This document shows, one piece after another, positions 43,611-52,186 of a stretch of DNA of 64,000 bases. This stretch comes from an uncultured Robinsoniella sp. (GTDB lineage Bacteria; Bacillota; Clostridia; Lachnospirales; Lachnospiraceae), in assembly GCA_900540475.1 (NCBI GenBank), contig UQGG01000040.1, positions 5,241-69,240 of the forward strand, read 5' to 3'. Below the pieces are notes generated by a model. The model had not been told where the DNA came from and searched no databases. It was given only the letters and a program-made list of their open reading frames with translations. Made by a program: the position numbers and the translations under genes. Each line of letters starts with the position of its first letter. Positions within the stretch are counted from its first letter, which is position 1.

Positions 43611-45983
43611 TTAATTTTGGGGCGTATAAATTACATTTTTTCCATTTTGGTTTATTAATACAGAATGCCCGGGGATATTGTGATTTTCATACTGAAACTC
43701 TGCATCTGTAAAATTAGCCACTGTAATTAATTGTTCTCCATATTTTGTCATCTGCACTAATCCATCATCTGTAAGGTATTCAAAATCTGTCATTTCTTCC
43801 TGTACGGCATCTTTACTAAACTGTGACCAGACAGCAGTATGCGCTGAAATTGCCGTTTTATATTTTTCCCATTCGGTGCTGTCCAGATGATAGAGAGGCG
43901 GTACATTATATAGAACTTCTCTGAGCATACGGTCTTCTGTTTTTTCCTTAATTTTAAATGTTGACCAATCCCAATGATAAGTGGTAATTACAGAATCATT
44001 GTAAACCAGTTTATACAGCGGTACATCATACCTGGGATTCAGGAAGATCTGTGCATATTGCTCTTTTACAGGAACTTGCTTCGTAAAACGTTCTGCTGCC
44101 CCGCCTTTTGGATTATAATATTTGCCTATATAATATTCGCTGTCTTTATTGCTCTTCATATCCTCATCCATCCAGGAAAAGCTCTGCAGTTCTATTCCAT
44201 GGGCAAATGCTATGGTAGAAGCGGCAAAATCGTTGCCTCCTTCTGAACCGATTACTTTACCGTTGTCCCGTATCAATGACATACGTTCCAGTCTAGCCTT
44301 CCGATCTTCCTGCTGTGTTGTCAAATGTTCCGGTGTATAGTCATCGTAAATTTCTCCTGTGGCATCACAATCAATAAACCAGGAGTTAAATTCCACTCCA
44401 TTATCTTTGATGCTCTGCAGGCGCTGCTCTACGGCAGGTATGGATAATGTTGGATTCAGTTTTCGTCCTACATCCTGAAATCCTGTGATCTTTTCCCCAT
44501 TCTTATCTTCAATTACCGCATTTTCATAGAGCGAAGTATCCTGAAATGAAGCAGTAATCCATTGTTCTTCCCCTGGTTTATGAATGGAATGGTAGGAGTC
44601 ATATGGTCCAATTAAATATTCCAGAGAGACTGCAGTTTCTACCAGCTCCGGTTTGGCAAATGCCTGTTCCCAGCTGTTTAACCCGATCCAGGCATGGTCT
44701 ATCCCGTTTTCTTTCAACTCCCGGAGAAGATTTACCGTTTCCTGATTCATCCAATTATCCACTTCCAAAAAGACGTTAGGGAAATTAACCGCCAAAGCAT
44801 GTTTATTAAATTGCAGTTGCTCTGATTTACTAAGGTTATCCAATCCCTTCTCAATGCAGCTTTGCATAAATGTATCCTGGATATTTAAAGTTTCTTCCTG
44901 ATAAAAATCATCCTGTTTCAAAACTTCACTCAAAGCCCGGCAGACAATATCTTTTTGGTATTCTCCTACATAATCCTGTGACTTTATTTCTTCTAATGCA
45001 TTGATTGCTTCATCACCCGATTCTAATTGTGCAATACGTGTTTTTAGCCACTCCATTACATTGCTGTCCATGGCGCTGCGAAATGCCTGCCAATTCACAT
45101 CCAGGGAGGTAATGATTAACTCTCCCCAAAGGTAAATATGGGGTGCTCCATAAAGCTTTTCAATATCCGGATTTTGTGATGCCTTTTCTTTTAAAGTTAC
45201 AAATTCTCCCTGTTCCATCACGTAACTGCGATAGATTTTAGCCGCGGCAACCGGATCATTTTCTGTTAAATAGAACCGGAAACGCTGTTCTTTTTCCGTA
45301 TCGATTTCCGGGTATTCGTGATTCAGGGTAAAATGATTCTCGTCGGTTTCCGAGAAAATAAGATTGCTGCGATATGGATTTTCTAAAACCGTAACTATGG
45401 CATTTTCTCCTTGTGCCGCTGCCCAAAACGGCATAGAAAGCTGCTCCATGACGGAAACAGATGTCCCTTTCAGATAGTTATTCCAGACGGGATCATCTTT
45501 TGGTACTTTTTTTCCTTCCCCCAATGGAAAATAATACATATCTCCGGAAATAACAGGCCAGTTAAATTCATTTTCCTTTTCTCCTTCTGACCGAACAGAT
45601 ACCTCCAGATAATCCTCAACAGGAGTTATGGTTACCGCTATTTTCTCTTCCGGATAAAACCAACTGGTCACATCATTTTCCTGTAAAAAATCTTCTACCA
45701 GACGCTGTTCACCGGGTTGGGAAATAACCACGGATTCCTGACCTTTCTTAACCTTCAAAGTAAAGGTTTCGGGAACCACCTCATATTCTGCCGATGATGT
45801 GTTAACATTTGCATCGGATGGCGCATTAAATTTTGTACTTTTGGACTGCGCGTTACTATTTGTTCTTTGAGACTGAATTTTATCATTTGTATTTTCTGTT
45901 GAAATTTTTGAAGTACACCCGGTAAAAACCCCCATGATGATTCCAAATCCAACACATAGTTTCAAAAGATTTCTTTTTGCCAT
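43611..45983 (-). CDS. large glycosidase-like lipoprotein
   Basis: The 790-residue protein has signal peptide 1-22 and lipobox F-T-G-C with Cys23, so it is surface anchored. After a Ser/Asn-rich linker comes a beta-rich domain (about 55-280) and a barrel-like region with L-K-E-N-G-I-D-H-A-W-I-G-L near 420, W-F-I-D-C-D-A near 545 and G-S-E-G-G-N-D near 595. The pattern recalls GH101/GH129-related alpha-N-acetylgalactosaminidase-like and DUF5696 proteins; I cannot fix the family. D-C-D and S-E-G could carry catalytic acids. ATG 45983 follows AGGAGGG. A mucin or host-glycan target would be inference. Confidence 0.6.
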   Translation of the reverse strand: MAKRNLLKLCVGFGIIMGVFTGCTSKISTENTNDKIQSQRTNSNAQSKSTKFNAPSDANVNTSSAEYEVVPETFTLKVKKGQESVVISQPGEQRLVEDFLQENDVTSWFYPEEKIAVTITPVEDYLEVSVRSEGEKENEFNWPVISGDMYYFPLGEGKKVPKDDPVWNNYLKGTSVSVMEQLSMPFWAAAQGENAIVTVLENPYRSNLIFSETDENHFTLNHEYPEIDTEKEQRFRFYLTENDPVAAAKIYRSYVMEQGEFVTLKEKASQNPDIEKLYGAPHIYLWGELIITSLDVNWQAFRSAMDSNVMEWLKTRIAQLESGDEAINALEEIKSQDYVGEYQKDIVCRALSEVLKQDDFYQEETLNIQDTFMQSCIEKGLDNLSKSEQLQFNKHALAVNFPNVFLEVDNWMNQETVNLLRELKENGIDHAWIGLNSWEQAFAKPELVETAVSLEYLIGPYDSYHSIHKPGEEQWITASFQDTSLYENAVIEDKNGEKITGFQDVGRKLNPTLSIPAVEQRLQSIKDNGVEFNSWFIDCDATGEIYDDYTPEHLTTQQEDRKARLERMSLIRDNGKVIGSEGGNDFAASTIAFAHGIELQSFSWMDEDMKSNKDSEYYIGKYYNPKGGAAERFTKQVPVKEQYAQIFLNPRYDVPLYKLVYNDSVITTYHWDWSTFKIKEKTEDRMLREVLYNVPPLYHLDSTEWEKYKTAISAHTAVWSQFSKDAVQEEMTDFEYLTDDGLVQMTKYGEQLITVANFTDAEFQYENHNIPGHSVLINQNGKNVIYTPQN

Positions 45984-46073
45984 TTATAAGCCCTCCTGTA
46001 AATTTGTACATTACTATCATAAAGGATTCATGTGACAGGCATTTGACAAAATGGAATAAATTAAAACTAAAAA

Positions 46074-46132
46074 ACTCCGGGTAAATTTATCAGGCATAAG
46101 CATCATGCTTAGCCGTTGAATTTACCCGGAGT
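46074..46132 (-). terminator. terminator of the GH3 gene
   Basis: A perfect 14-bp stem (46074-46087 with 46119-46132) encloses a second hairpin (TAAGCAT-C-ATGCTTA); TTTTTTAG follows on the minus strand. It ends GH3 transcription before the lipoprotein gene. Confidence 0.88.
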
Positions 46133-46187
46133 CTCCCTGACAGTACCATCATTGTAAAATTATTTATAACTATTTGTTGTTTATCGT

Positions 46188-48995
46188 TTACCCTCTGAAT
46201 TCAATCCAGCCAATTGTCATGTCCGGCTTTACCAAATCCAGGCGCAGCTCATAATAGCCGGGTTCCAGTTCAACTTTGATCAGCTTCTGCGTGATTTTAT
46301 TTCCATCGGTACCATTGAGCTGGACTGTGGTCATGACTTCGCCGTTTAAAATCATATTTACGGTTGCCTGTGCCTGATTTGTTCCCTTTGAAGATAATTC
46401 TCCTACAATGCTGTATATACCCGGATTTTCTACTTTCAGGCATACGGTTTCCCCATATTGCGGGGTGATTTTCGGTAGTTCAGACAGTAAATAACAGGTT
46501 TGGCCTGCTGTTATATTTTCTGTTATACCTTCTCCGACGCATTTTTTTGCAGCAAACTTTTGAATTCTGGCAGCTTCTTCTGGTTTTCTTTCAAAAGCCG
46601 GAACCTGCATCAGGAACGTACAGATATTTTTTGCACACCGCTGCAGTTCTCCCACAGTTAGGCTTCCTTTTTCTAAAAACTCCAGTGTATTATCGTTCAT
46701 GGCATTTACTTCAGCACCATTATTATTCACAACCATATAAATATCATTTTGTGCACGAACCATAAATGCGGTATTTTTCCTATCTGCAGGTCCGCCCTCT
46801 GCGGTATCATTCATCATTGCCCACCAGTCTGTCATGACGATACCCTGGTATCCCCATTCGCCCCTTAATATGGTAGTATTCAGATCATAGTTAGATGCTG
46901 ACCAGTGTCCATTTACCGGATTGTAAGAAGTCATGATTGATGTTGCCTGACCATCTTTTACTGCAATTTCAAATGCTTTCAGATATATTTCCCGGAGTGC
47001 CCGCTCTGAAATGATGGAATCCACCTGGAAACGTGCTTTTTCCTGATTATTGCCTGCAAGGTGCTTCACTGTTCCGACACAGCCTGATTTTCGTATTCCT
47101 TTTACAGCCGCGCTGGCAAAACATCCGGTCAGATAGGGATCTTCCGAGTAATATTCAAAGTTACGTCCGTTCAGCGGGTTTCTATGTATATTCACACCCG
47201 GCCCCAGTAAGGTATCAATTTCGTTATTCCGTAATTCTTTTCCTTCTAATTCATACAGCTCTTCCATCATAGAAATATTCCAGGAAGAAGCAAGCAAGGT
47301 TCCGATGGGCATCTGCGTAGCCTTTAATCCACTTTCCATACGGATTCCGGAAGGACCATCCGCAGCACAGGCAATCGGGATTCCATATGCTACTAAAGTA
47401 TCACCTACGCCTCCAAAAGCTGCTGCCGTTCCAGGAGTTACTTTCGGGCTGCTCATTCCTTCACCGCGCACAATGCATGCCAGTTCTTCTGTGTTTAACT
47501 GGGCAATAAATGCATCAATATCTGATTTTCCTTCCGCTACATCCTTGAGTTTAATTCCCCTGTCACCAGTCTGCTGCATTGTTTCCGGTAAACGCTCCGT
47601 AATTCTGTCCTGCAGTGTGATTGTCTGCAAAGGGGTTTCTTCCTGTGCAATTTGATAAATTCCATTGCAAGCGGTTTTGCCTGGTTTGATTCTCTGAAAA
47701 GCCCTCACAGGTGCCATTGCTTCTTCCAGCGCCTCAGAAACTGTCAGAGATTCAACAATATATGCACCTTTTTGATCTACATCTGCTTTTACTAAGTCTC
47801 GCACACTGTTTCCCACAAAGATCTCATAAGCACCTGCTTCCAATACATAACAGGATTTATTTCCGGTAACACCGCTGTCATCATAGGATGCCATAGCTGC
47901 AACCGGAAAACTGATCAGCAATGTCTCTTCTTCAGTTGGCTGTAACTTCTCAGTCTTTGCAAATGCACGCAGTTCTTTTGCGGGCTTTCCCAATACTCCC
48001 TGGGGTTCTCCGCTGTAGACCTGAATAACTTCTTTTCCAGCACAGGCACCAGAATTTTTAACCCGGACAGCAAGTTCGATTCTGGCATCAACGCCGTTAC
48101 CTGTGGACTTAGCTTCTTCTACTTCTATTTCAAAATTCGTATAGGACAATCCAAATCCAAAAGGATACTGCACTTTTTCCGGTGCAAAAGTTTCGAAATA
48201 ACGATATCCTATATAGATATCTTCCTGATAAAAATTCTGTTCTTCACTTCCAAAATTGGGGGTAGATGGGTAATCTTCCAGCTTAAATGCAATCGTATCC
48301 GGTAATTTTCCACTTGGATTTACTTCTGCCGATAAGACATCTGCTACGGCCAGACCACCGACCATGCCCCCCTGCCAAATATATAAAATGGCCTTGATAT
48401 GATCCTGATAAGCAGGATCTTCCGCCCAGCTCATATCAATAATATTTGCGACATTCAATAAAACAGCAACTTGCTCAAAGTGGCGTGTCAGAACTTCAAG
48501 ATTTGATTTTTCCTCCTGTGTCAGACGGTATCCACCTTCTGCATCAACATTATCCTGATCTTCTCCTGCCGTACGGCCTATGATAAAAATCGCTTTTTCA
48601 GATTTTACCCGGGCACTTTTTGCAAGTTCGTCTGTAATCAGCATTTCTTTTTGATGCCACGGTTCCGCTGCCCAACCGCCGCCGCCGTCATCAGCAGGGT
48701 TTTTGGCTATCCACTCTTCATACAGATTTACCAGTTCATCATTGAGTTTCATCTTTTTATTCTGGCGGATTCCGTCAATAATATTGCATACATATTCTAC
48801 ATTCACTGCTCCGCCTGATCCTGTACCGCTTCTATAATAATCAAATTGGCATCTTCCGAATATAGAAACCACCTCATTTTCTAAAACCGGCAGCATATTG
48901 TTTTCATTTTTCAATAACACTGCTCCTTCTGCGGCTGCAATTCTGCTGTAATCAGCCAGCTCCGGCAACGGAACTCCTATTGTATTCTTACTCAT
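46188..48995 (-). CDS. GH3 beta-glucosidase-type glycosidase with inverted domain order
   Basis: The 935-residue protein lacks a signal peptide, so it acts in the cytoplasm. The alpha/beta sandwich domain comes first (about 15-260), then a fibronectin-III-like domain (290-400), then the catalytic TIM barrel (about 490-800) with nucleophile Asp723 in I-V-M-T-D-W-W and K-H-L-A-G-N-N near 660. A C-terminal beta domain (about 835-935) resembles a carbohydrate-binding module. This reversed order is known for some ruminal and yeast GH3 enzymes. ATG 48995 follows GGAGG. An AraC regulator is divergent. Confidence 0.9.
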   Translation of the reverse strand: MSKNTIGVPLPELADYSRIAAAEGAVLLKNENNMLPVLENEVVSIFGRCQFDYYRSGTGSGGAVNVEYVCNIIDGIRQNKKMKLNDELVNLYEEWIAKNPADDGGGGWAAEPWHQKEMLITDELAKSARVKSEKAIFIIGRTAGEDQDNVDAEGGYRLTQEEKSNLEVLTRHFEQVAVLLNVANIIDMSWAEDPAYQDHIKAILYIWQGGMVGGLAVADVLSAEVNPSGKLPDTIAFKLEDYPSTPNFGSEEQNFYQEDIYIGYRYFETFAPEKVQYPFGFGLSYTNFEIEVEEAKSTGNGVDARIELAVRVKNSGACAGKEVIQVYSGEPQGVLGKPAKELRAFAKTEKLQPTEEETLLISFPVAAMASYDDSGVTGNKSCYVLEAGAYEIFVGNSVRDLVKADVDQKGAYIVESLTVSEALEEAMAPVRAFQRIKPGKTACNGIYQIAQEETPLQTITLQDRITERLPETMQQTGDRGIKLKDVAEGKSDIDAFIAQLNTEELACIVRGEGMSSPKVTPGTAAAFGGVGDTLVAYGIPIACAADGPSGIRMESGLKATQMPIGTLLASSWNISMMEELYELEGKELRNNEIDTLLGPGVNIHRNPLNGRNFEYYSEDPYLTGCFASAAVKGIRKSGCVGTVKHLAGNNQEKARFQVDSIISERALREIYLKAFEIAVKDGQATSIMTSYNPVNGHWSASNYDLNTTILRGEWGYQGIVMTDWWAMMNDTAEGGPADRKNTAFMVRAQNDIYMVVNNNGAEVNAMNDNTLEFLEKGSLTVGELQRCAKNICTFLMQVPAFERKPEEAARIQKFAAKKCVGEGITENITAGQTCYLLSELPKITPQYGETVCLKVENPGIYSIVGELSSKGTNQAQATVNMILNGEVMTTVQLNGTDGNKITQKLIKVELEPGYYELRLDLVKPDMTIGWIEFRG

Positions 48996-49207
48996 ATCTT
49001 TACCTCCGGGTTATTTTCTCACATCTTTTGTAAAATCAGTATATCCTATTTTTTTGTTATATGATATAATAATTCCATTCAAAAATAGTAAAATTTTGTC
49101 ATCCGGCTTTTGTATATGCTTTTATAAATTTCAGATACAGGATGGAAAAGGTTTAAAAACTTCTATCTTTCAAACTACTTATTGATGCAGTATTGCAGGA
49201 GGAATAT

Positions 49208-50095
49208 ATGATCCATTATTGGAAAGAAGAAAATGTATATATAGACGGCGTTCCGTGCCAGTTTTTGTGCCATCTGGAAGAACGTAATCGTGCAGGAATC
49301 GTATATCCTGCGCATTACCATGATTATATTGAAATGCTTTATGGCCTATCCGGTACATTTAAAGTATATTTAAACGGTTCTTACCACTCCTTTACCGGGG
49401 GGGATCTGGTTTTAATTAATTCTCATGAAGTGCATCAGATTGATTCCCTGTCTGAAAACGGAGGCCAGTATATCGTTGTACGGTTCATGCCGGATCTAAT
49501 TTATAACCGCATGTCCCAAAACCACTTCGAGTTGGAATACATCCTGCCATTTATTACTGAAGATGCCAGACATGATAAAGTAATCCCAGATTCAGATATC
49601 CAGAACACGATACTTCCCACCTTGTTTCATAATATTATGACAGAAAATCAGGAAAGAGACTATGGATATGAACTTGCCATTAAGAATCATATCGGCAGCA
49701 TTTTCTTATGGATACTGCGCTATTGGCACCGGTCGGGAGAACATCCGGAGAATTACAGACAACCGGACCGGCAGTTGTACGAAATGTTAAATCCGGCATT
49801 TAACTATCTGTCTGTCAATTATGAAAAACAAGTAAAGGCTTCTGAAATGGCAGAGCTTTGCAGCCTTAGTTCCAGTTATTTTTCCCGTTCCTTTAATCGG
49901 CTTATGGGAATGAGCTTCAATGAATACCTGAACTACATCCGTGTCAGCGAAGCTGAAAAATTATTAATTTCCACTCCGTTAAGTATCACAGAAATAGCGG
50001 TAACCGTCGGATTTAGTACGTCCAGTTATTTTATTAAAATATTTAAGGTATATAAGAATCTTTCACCGAAGCAATTCCGCATGACTTTGCTGTAA
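49208..50095 (+). CDS. AraC-family regulator (divergent from GH3)
   Basis: The 295-residue protein has an N-terminal cupin-like sugar-sensing domain (about 20-110; Y-P-A-H-Y-H-D-Y-I-E-M-L-Y) and two AraC helix-turn-helix motifs in the last 100 residues (V-K-A-S-E-M-A-E-L-C-S-L-S-S-S-Y-F-S-R and I-T-E-I-A-V-T-V-G-F-S-T-S-S-Y-F). ATG 49208 follows GGAGG; the frame opens with a TTG at 49193 that was rejected. It probably activates the GH3 gene when its sugar is present. Confidence 0.9.
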   Translation: MIHYWKEENVYIDGVPCQFLCHLEERNRAGIVYPAHYHDYIEMLYGLSGTFKVYLNGSYHSFTGGDLVLINSHEVHQIDSLSENGGQYIVVRFMPDLIYNRMSQNHFELEYILPFITEDARHDKVIPDSDIQNTILPTLFHNIMTENQERDYGYELAIKNHIGSIFLWILRYWHRSGEHPENYRQPDRQLYEMLNPAFNYLSVNYEKQVKASEMAELCSLSSSYFSRSFNRLMGMSFNEYLNYIRVSEAEKLLISTPLSITEIAVTVGFSTSSYFIKIFKVYKNLSPKQFRMTLL

Positions 50096-50221
50096 TAAGC
50101 GATTTTGAAGTAAAGGTGTTTCTTGTTTAAGGTTTCAATAAAGAAGCGGTTTGCGAAAAAGTAAATCTTAACAAATTATTATAAGTTTAATCATACTATC
50201 ATATTTATATGATATATTTTT

Positions 50222-50307
50222 CTGGATCCCTCTTTAGTTAGTTCTTTTATGGATGATCCATATAATATCATGATATTATCATGGTGAACTTTTCAAGCGG
50301 GATCCAG
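50222..50307. repeat. 86-bp foldback element with nested palindromes
   Basis: CTGGATCCC (50222-50230) and GGGATCCAG (50299-50307) form perfect 9-bp outer repeats. Inside are GGAT-G-ATCC and the perfect 16-bp palindrome TAATATCATGATATTA. No T-run follows on either strand. It lies between convergent genes and could be a miniature mobile element or an mRNA-end structure. Confidence 0.6.
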
Positions 50308-50314
50308 GTTCCTT

Positions 50315-50390
50315 GTATTTTAATGAAGTATTTTAATGAAGTATCTTAATTCGATATCTTTTAATATGACATCTTAATGCGACATCTTAC
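50315..50390. repeat. 13-bp tandem repeat, six units (one of 15 bp, last partial)
   Basis: Units follow the pattern RYATYTTAATKMR: two identical copies (50315-50340), then diverging copies to 50390. It fills the space between the foldback element and the end of the ABC gene. Together with the foldback element it accounts for much of the 50096-50398 gap; no gene is present. Confidence 0.75.
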
Positions 50391-50398
50391 TTTTTTAT

Positions 50399-52186
50399 TT
50401 AACCTGCATTATTTTGAGCAAACTGGCTATTATACAGTTTTTCATATAATCCTTTTTTGCGGATTAATTCCTCGTGCGTTCCAACTTCTTTAATATCGCC
50501 CTCCTGCATATATAAAATCATATCTGCATCACGGATTGTGGAAAGCCGATGGGCGATTACAAAACTTGTTCTGTTCTGCATGAGTCTTGCCATGGCTTTC
50601 TGGATCAACACTTCTGTCCTGGTATCAACAGAACTGGTTGCCTCATCCAGTATCATGATTGGTGAATCAGACAAAATTGCCCGGGCAATGGTAAGCAGCT
50701 GACGTTCTCCCTGGGCCAGGTTTGCGGCACCTTCAGCCAGAACCATCTGAAATCCTCCTGGAAGAGCTTTTATGAAATGATCTGCATGAGCCGCTTTTGC
50801 GGCATCCATAACTTCCTGATCGGAAGCATCCAGCCTTCCATACCGGATATTTTCCATGACTGTCCCCTGGAAAAGCCAGGTATCCTGCAATACCATTCCA
50901 AAAATGCTGCGTAGAGGCTCCCGTCCCATTTTTTGAATGTCAATGCCATCAATTAAAATGTTTCCACTGTTGATATCGTAAAAACGGAGCAGCAAATTAA
51001 CCAGCGTAGTTTTTCCGGCTCCGGTAGGTCCGACGATAGCGACCTTGCTCCCAGGCCTCACTTCCAGAGACACATCTTTAATCAGTGTCTTATGAGGAAG
51101 ATAGCCAAAGCTTACGTGGCTGAAGGTAACTTCTCCAGAAACTTTTTCCGGAAAAAGGGGATTGGTTTCTTCCGGGATTTCTTCTTTCTCGTCTAAAAAT
51201 TCAAATACACGATTAGCCGCCGCTGCTGTAGACTGCAGAATATTCGTAATCTGAACTGTCTGGGTAATCGGCTGGGAAAATTGCCGCAGATATTGAATAA
51301 ACGACTGTATCATACCGATTGTCAAAGCACCTTTTATACATAAAAATCCACTGATCACCGCGACCAGTACATAACCGAGATTCGTCATAGCCTGGGTAAT
51401 CGGCTGCAAAAGGCTCGATAGAAATTGTGCTTTCCATCCTACTGCATACAGTGTCTCATTCGTCTCTTCAAAATCACGGATAATATCCGGTTCTTTTCCA
51501 TAAGCACTAATTACCGTATGTCCCGTATACATTTCTTCCACAAATCCATTTAATTTTCCCACGGTCCCCTGCTGTTCCTGGAACAAATACTGGGATTTTT
51601 GAGCTATTTTCATAGAAATAATCAATGCCAGCGGTACCGTAAAGATTCCAATCAGGGTCAAAGCAGGACTGACCACCAGCATCATAATTAAAATAAAAAC
51701 AGCAGTGGAAATAGAGGTCAGTATCTGATCAATGGACTGCTGTAAAGATGTGGAAACCGTATCAATATCATTAGTTACCCGGCTCAAGATATCACCGTAT
51801 GGGTTTGTATCAAAGTAATTCAAAGGAAGCTGCTTTAATTTGCCATCCACTTTATTTCTAAGGTCAAATATTGTTTTTTCGGAGACACCTACAATGATAA
51901 AAGTACTTAAATACTTAAAGATGCAATACAATAAATAAATGGTGCCAAGCACAATTAAAATTGTTATAAACTTACGGATACCCGCCGATACGGGCACACC
52001 ATTGATGACGATACCGGCTAATGCATCTGTCGCTTTTCCCAAAATAAATGGTCCAAGGCTGTTAAAAACAGAAGCTACAATAATAAAAACTATCGCAAAA
52101 TAAAGTCCTTTCCGGTATGGCTTCATAAAAGAAAACAGTCTCCGGAAAACCTTCATTATATTTATCGTCTTCTCCTGTTCACTCAT
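50399..52186 (-). CDS. heterodimeric ABC exporter subunit, canonical ATP site (third pair)
   Basis: The 595-residue protein has six membrane segments (about 20-330) and an ATPase with Walker A G-P-T-G-A-G-K-T-T, signature L-A-Q-G-E-R-Q, canonical Walker B M-I-L-D-E-A-T-S-S-V-D and H-loop I-A-H-R-L. ATG 52186 overlaps the partner's stop by four bases. It is closely patterned on the 21229-23070 subunit. No local regulator gene is adjacent. Confidence 0.92.
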   Translation of the reverse strand: MSEQEKTINIMKVFRRLFSFMKPYRKGLYFAIVFIIVASVFNSLGPFILGKATDALAGIVINGVPVSAGIRKFITILIVLGTIYLLYCIFKYLSTFIIVGVSEKTIFDLRNKVDGKLKQLPLNYFDTNPYGDILSRVTNDIDTVSTSLQQSIDQILTSISTAVFILIMMLVVSPALTLIGIFTVPLALIISMKIAQKSQYLFQEQQGTVGKLNGFVEEMYTGHTVISAYGKEPDIIRDFEETNETLYAVGWKAQFLSSLLQPITQAMTNLGYVLVAVISGFLCIKGALTIGMIQSFIQYLRQFSQPITQTVQITNILQSTAAAANRVFEFLDEKEEIPEETNPLFPEKVSGEVTFSHVSFGYLPHKTLIKDVSLEVRPGSKVAIVGPTGAGKTTLVNLLLRFYDINSGNILIDGIDIQKMGREPLRSIFGMVLQDTWLFQGTVMENIRYGRLDASDQEVMDAAKAAHADHFIKALPGGFQMVLAEGAANLAQGERQLLTIARAILSDSPIMILDEATSSVDTRTEVLIQKAMARLMQNRTSFVIAHRLSTIRDADMILYMQEGDIKEVGTHEELIRKKGLYEKLYNSQFAQNNAG

